Origin: Candidatus Aminicenantota bacterium
GTDB lineage: Bacteria; Acidobacteriota; Aminicenantia; Aminicenantales; UBA8522
Direction: 5' to 3'
DNA: 7,579 nucleotides
Assembly (NCBI GenBank): GCA_003524335.1
Contig: DQHV01000127.1
Span: 1 to 7,579 of the forward strand
The notes under the pieces are model-generated. The model did not search any database and was not told the DNA's origin. It saw nothing but the letters and a program-made list of their open reading frames with translations. Position numbers and translations under genes: made by a program. Shown one piece after another: positions 7,085 to 7,579 of the stretch. The number at the start of each line of letters is the position of its first letter. The stretch's first letter is position 1.

Positions 7085-7579
7085 TTATAACTCGAACCTG
7101 ATCCCGAACCTGAAAACTCTGGGGTTGAGGATTCTCAAAGCCCGGCCGAATTGCTCGTTGGGTGTGCTGGCCCTTCCGATGTAGTCCTGGCGAGAAAGAA
7201 CATGAGCATAGTTAAAAGCGTTGAAGGAGTCGGCAGAGATAACAACGCGTGATTTCTCGCTGATCTGGAAGGCTTTCTCAAGGCGCAGGTCGATCTCATA
7301 GAACGTGGGCATACGTATGTCGCCGTATTTCCCGCCGCCGTCGGGATTTCCGTAGATGCCTCGGGTCCCGATCCCGGGGCGGGACGCATTCGCATAGGTG
7401 CCTCGCACGTAGCCTTCCCGAGCCCGGAAGACCGTGCTGAAGTTGATGCCGAACGGGAATTGGTAGAGACCGGAAAGTTTGAACTGCCATCTGGCGTTCA
7501 TCGAGGAATTGGCCGCCGCGTCATAATATTCGACGTTCTGGGGGTCAATGAACTCATTCTTATAGTACTCTCTCCAGCT
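7085..7579 (-). CDS. TonB-dependent receptor, C-terminal part (truncated by window edge)
   Basis: The reading frame is open to the right edge, giving the last 164 residues of a longer protein. The ATG at 7501 is an internal Met, not the start, because the frame continues upstream through SWREYYKNEFIDPQNVEYYD. The segment looks like the end of an outer-membrane beta-barrel: alternating strands (RWQFKLSGLYQFPFGINFST), the FNAFNYAHVL motif resembling the FNxFN signature of acidobacterial receptors, and a final strand RVFRFGIRFEL. The last residue is Leu, with Phe third from the end, rather than the usual terminal aromatic. The family forms energised outer-membrane uptake channels for large substrates; this substrate cannot be told. 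The plug and any N-terminal regulatory-like domain lie outside the window. It ends in TAA, followed by a strong terminator. Confidence 0.85.
   Translation of the reverse strand, partial: SWREYYKNEFIDPQNVEYYDAAANSSMNARWQFKLSGLYQFPFGINFSTVFRAREGYVRGTYANASRPGIGTRGIYGNPDGGGKYGDIRMPTFYEIDLRLEKAFQISEKSRVVISADSFNAFNYAHVLSRQDYIGRASTPNEQFGRALRILNPRVFRFGIRFEL

Noticed and set aside
6094..7101. Long plus-strand open frame (335 codons) opposite the carboxypeptidase-regulatory/TPR gene
   Set aside because: It crosses the terminator and the start region of the minus gene and encodes no recognisable domain; the minus frame has a strong ribosome site and clear TPRs.
7085..7501. A complete 138-residue protein starting at ATG 7501
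   Set aside because: The frame stays open to the window edge and the sequence is only the end of a beta-barrel receptor.
1..7579. CRISPR array, tRNA, insertion sequence or phage module
   Set aside because: No regularly spaced repeats, cloverleaf-like sequences, transposase motifs or terminal inverted repeats were seen.

Overview
The window looks like chromosomal DNA of a Gram-negative bacterium, most plausibly an Acidobacteriota member; an Aminicenantes-like lineage is a guess from family content only. The evidence is the combination of an acidobacterial-type VWFA-related protein, a GWxTD-domain protein, an exported sulfatase-fold/TPR fusion and a TonB-dependent receptor of the large acidobacterial kind. 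The DNA is moderately GC-rich. There are no tRNAs, rRNAs, insertion sequences, CRISPR arrays or phage genes, and coding is dense: the only gene-free stretches are about 105 bases at each of two places.

Layout. Positions 1-105 hold a leader with a T-tract repeat, a possible weak terminator, and a promoter-like TTGACA followed by a good ribosome binding site. The one plus-strand gene (106-1707) encodes an exported VWFA-related protein whose metal-binding motif is not recognisable. It converges on a minus-strand cluster with no gap: the two stop codons share the six bases TGATCA (1705-1710). Read in its own direction (right to left), the minus-strand cluster contains three genes. First is an exported protein with a carboxypeptidase-regulatory-like domain and TPRs (6981-6058). 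Second is an exported alkaline-phosphatase/sulfatase-superfamily enzyme with seven C-terminal TPRs (6020-3843). Third is an exported GWxTD protein with four C-terminal TPRs (3807-1708). Spacing is about 35 bases or less at each junction, so they are very likely one operon. Upstream of them, 7579-7085 is the 3' end of a TonB-dependent receptor gene that runs off the window and is closed by a strong intrinsic terminator (7060-7020), which separates it from the operon.

How they may work together. All four complete proteins carry an N-terminal hydrophobic export segment, so the products probably sit in the periplasm or cell envelope. The three operon proteins share one architecture: a different N-terminal domain (beta-sandwich, hydrolase, GWxTD) followed by a C-terminal TPR array. 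This suggests an envelope assembly in which the TPRs dock partners around one enzymatic component. The enzyme has Thr where true sulfatases have the formylglycine precursor Cys, so 'sulfatase' may be the wrong activity. The operon as a unit, with the convergent VWFA gene, is the best candidate here for an undescribed system; its function cannot be read from the sequence.
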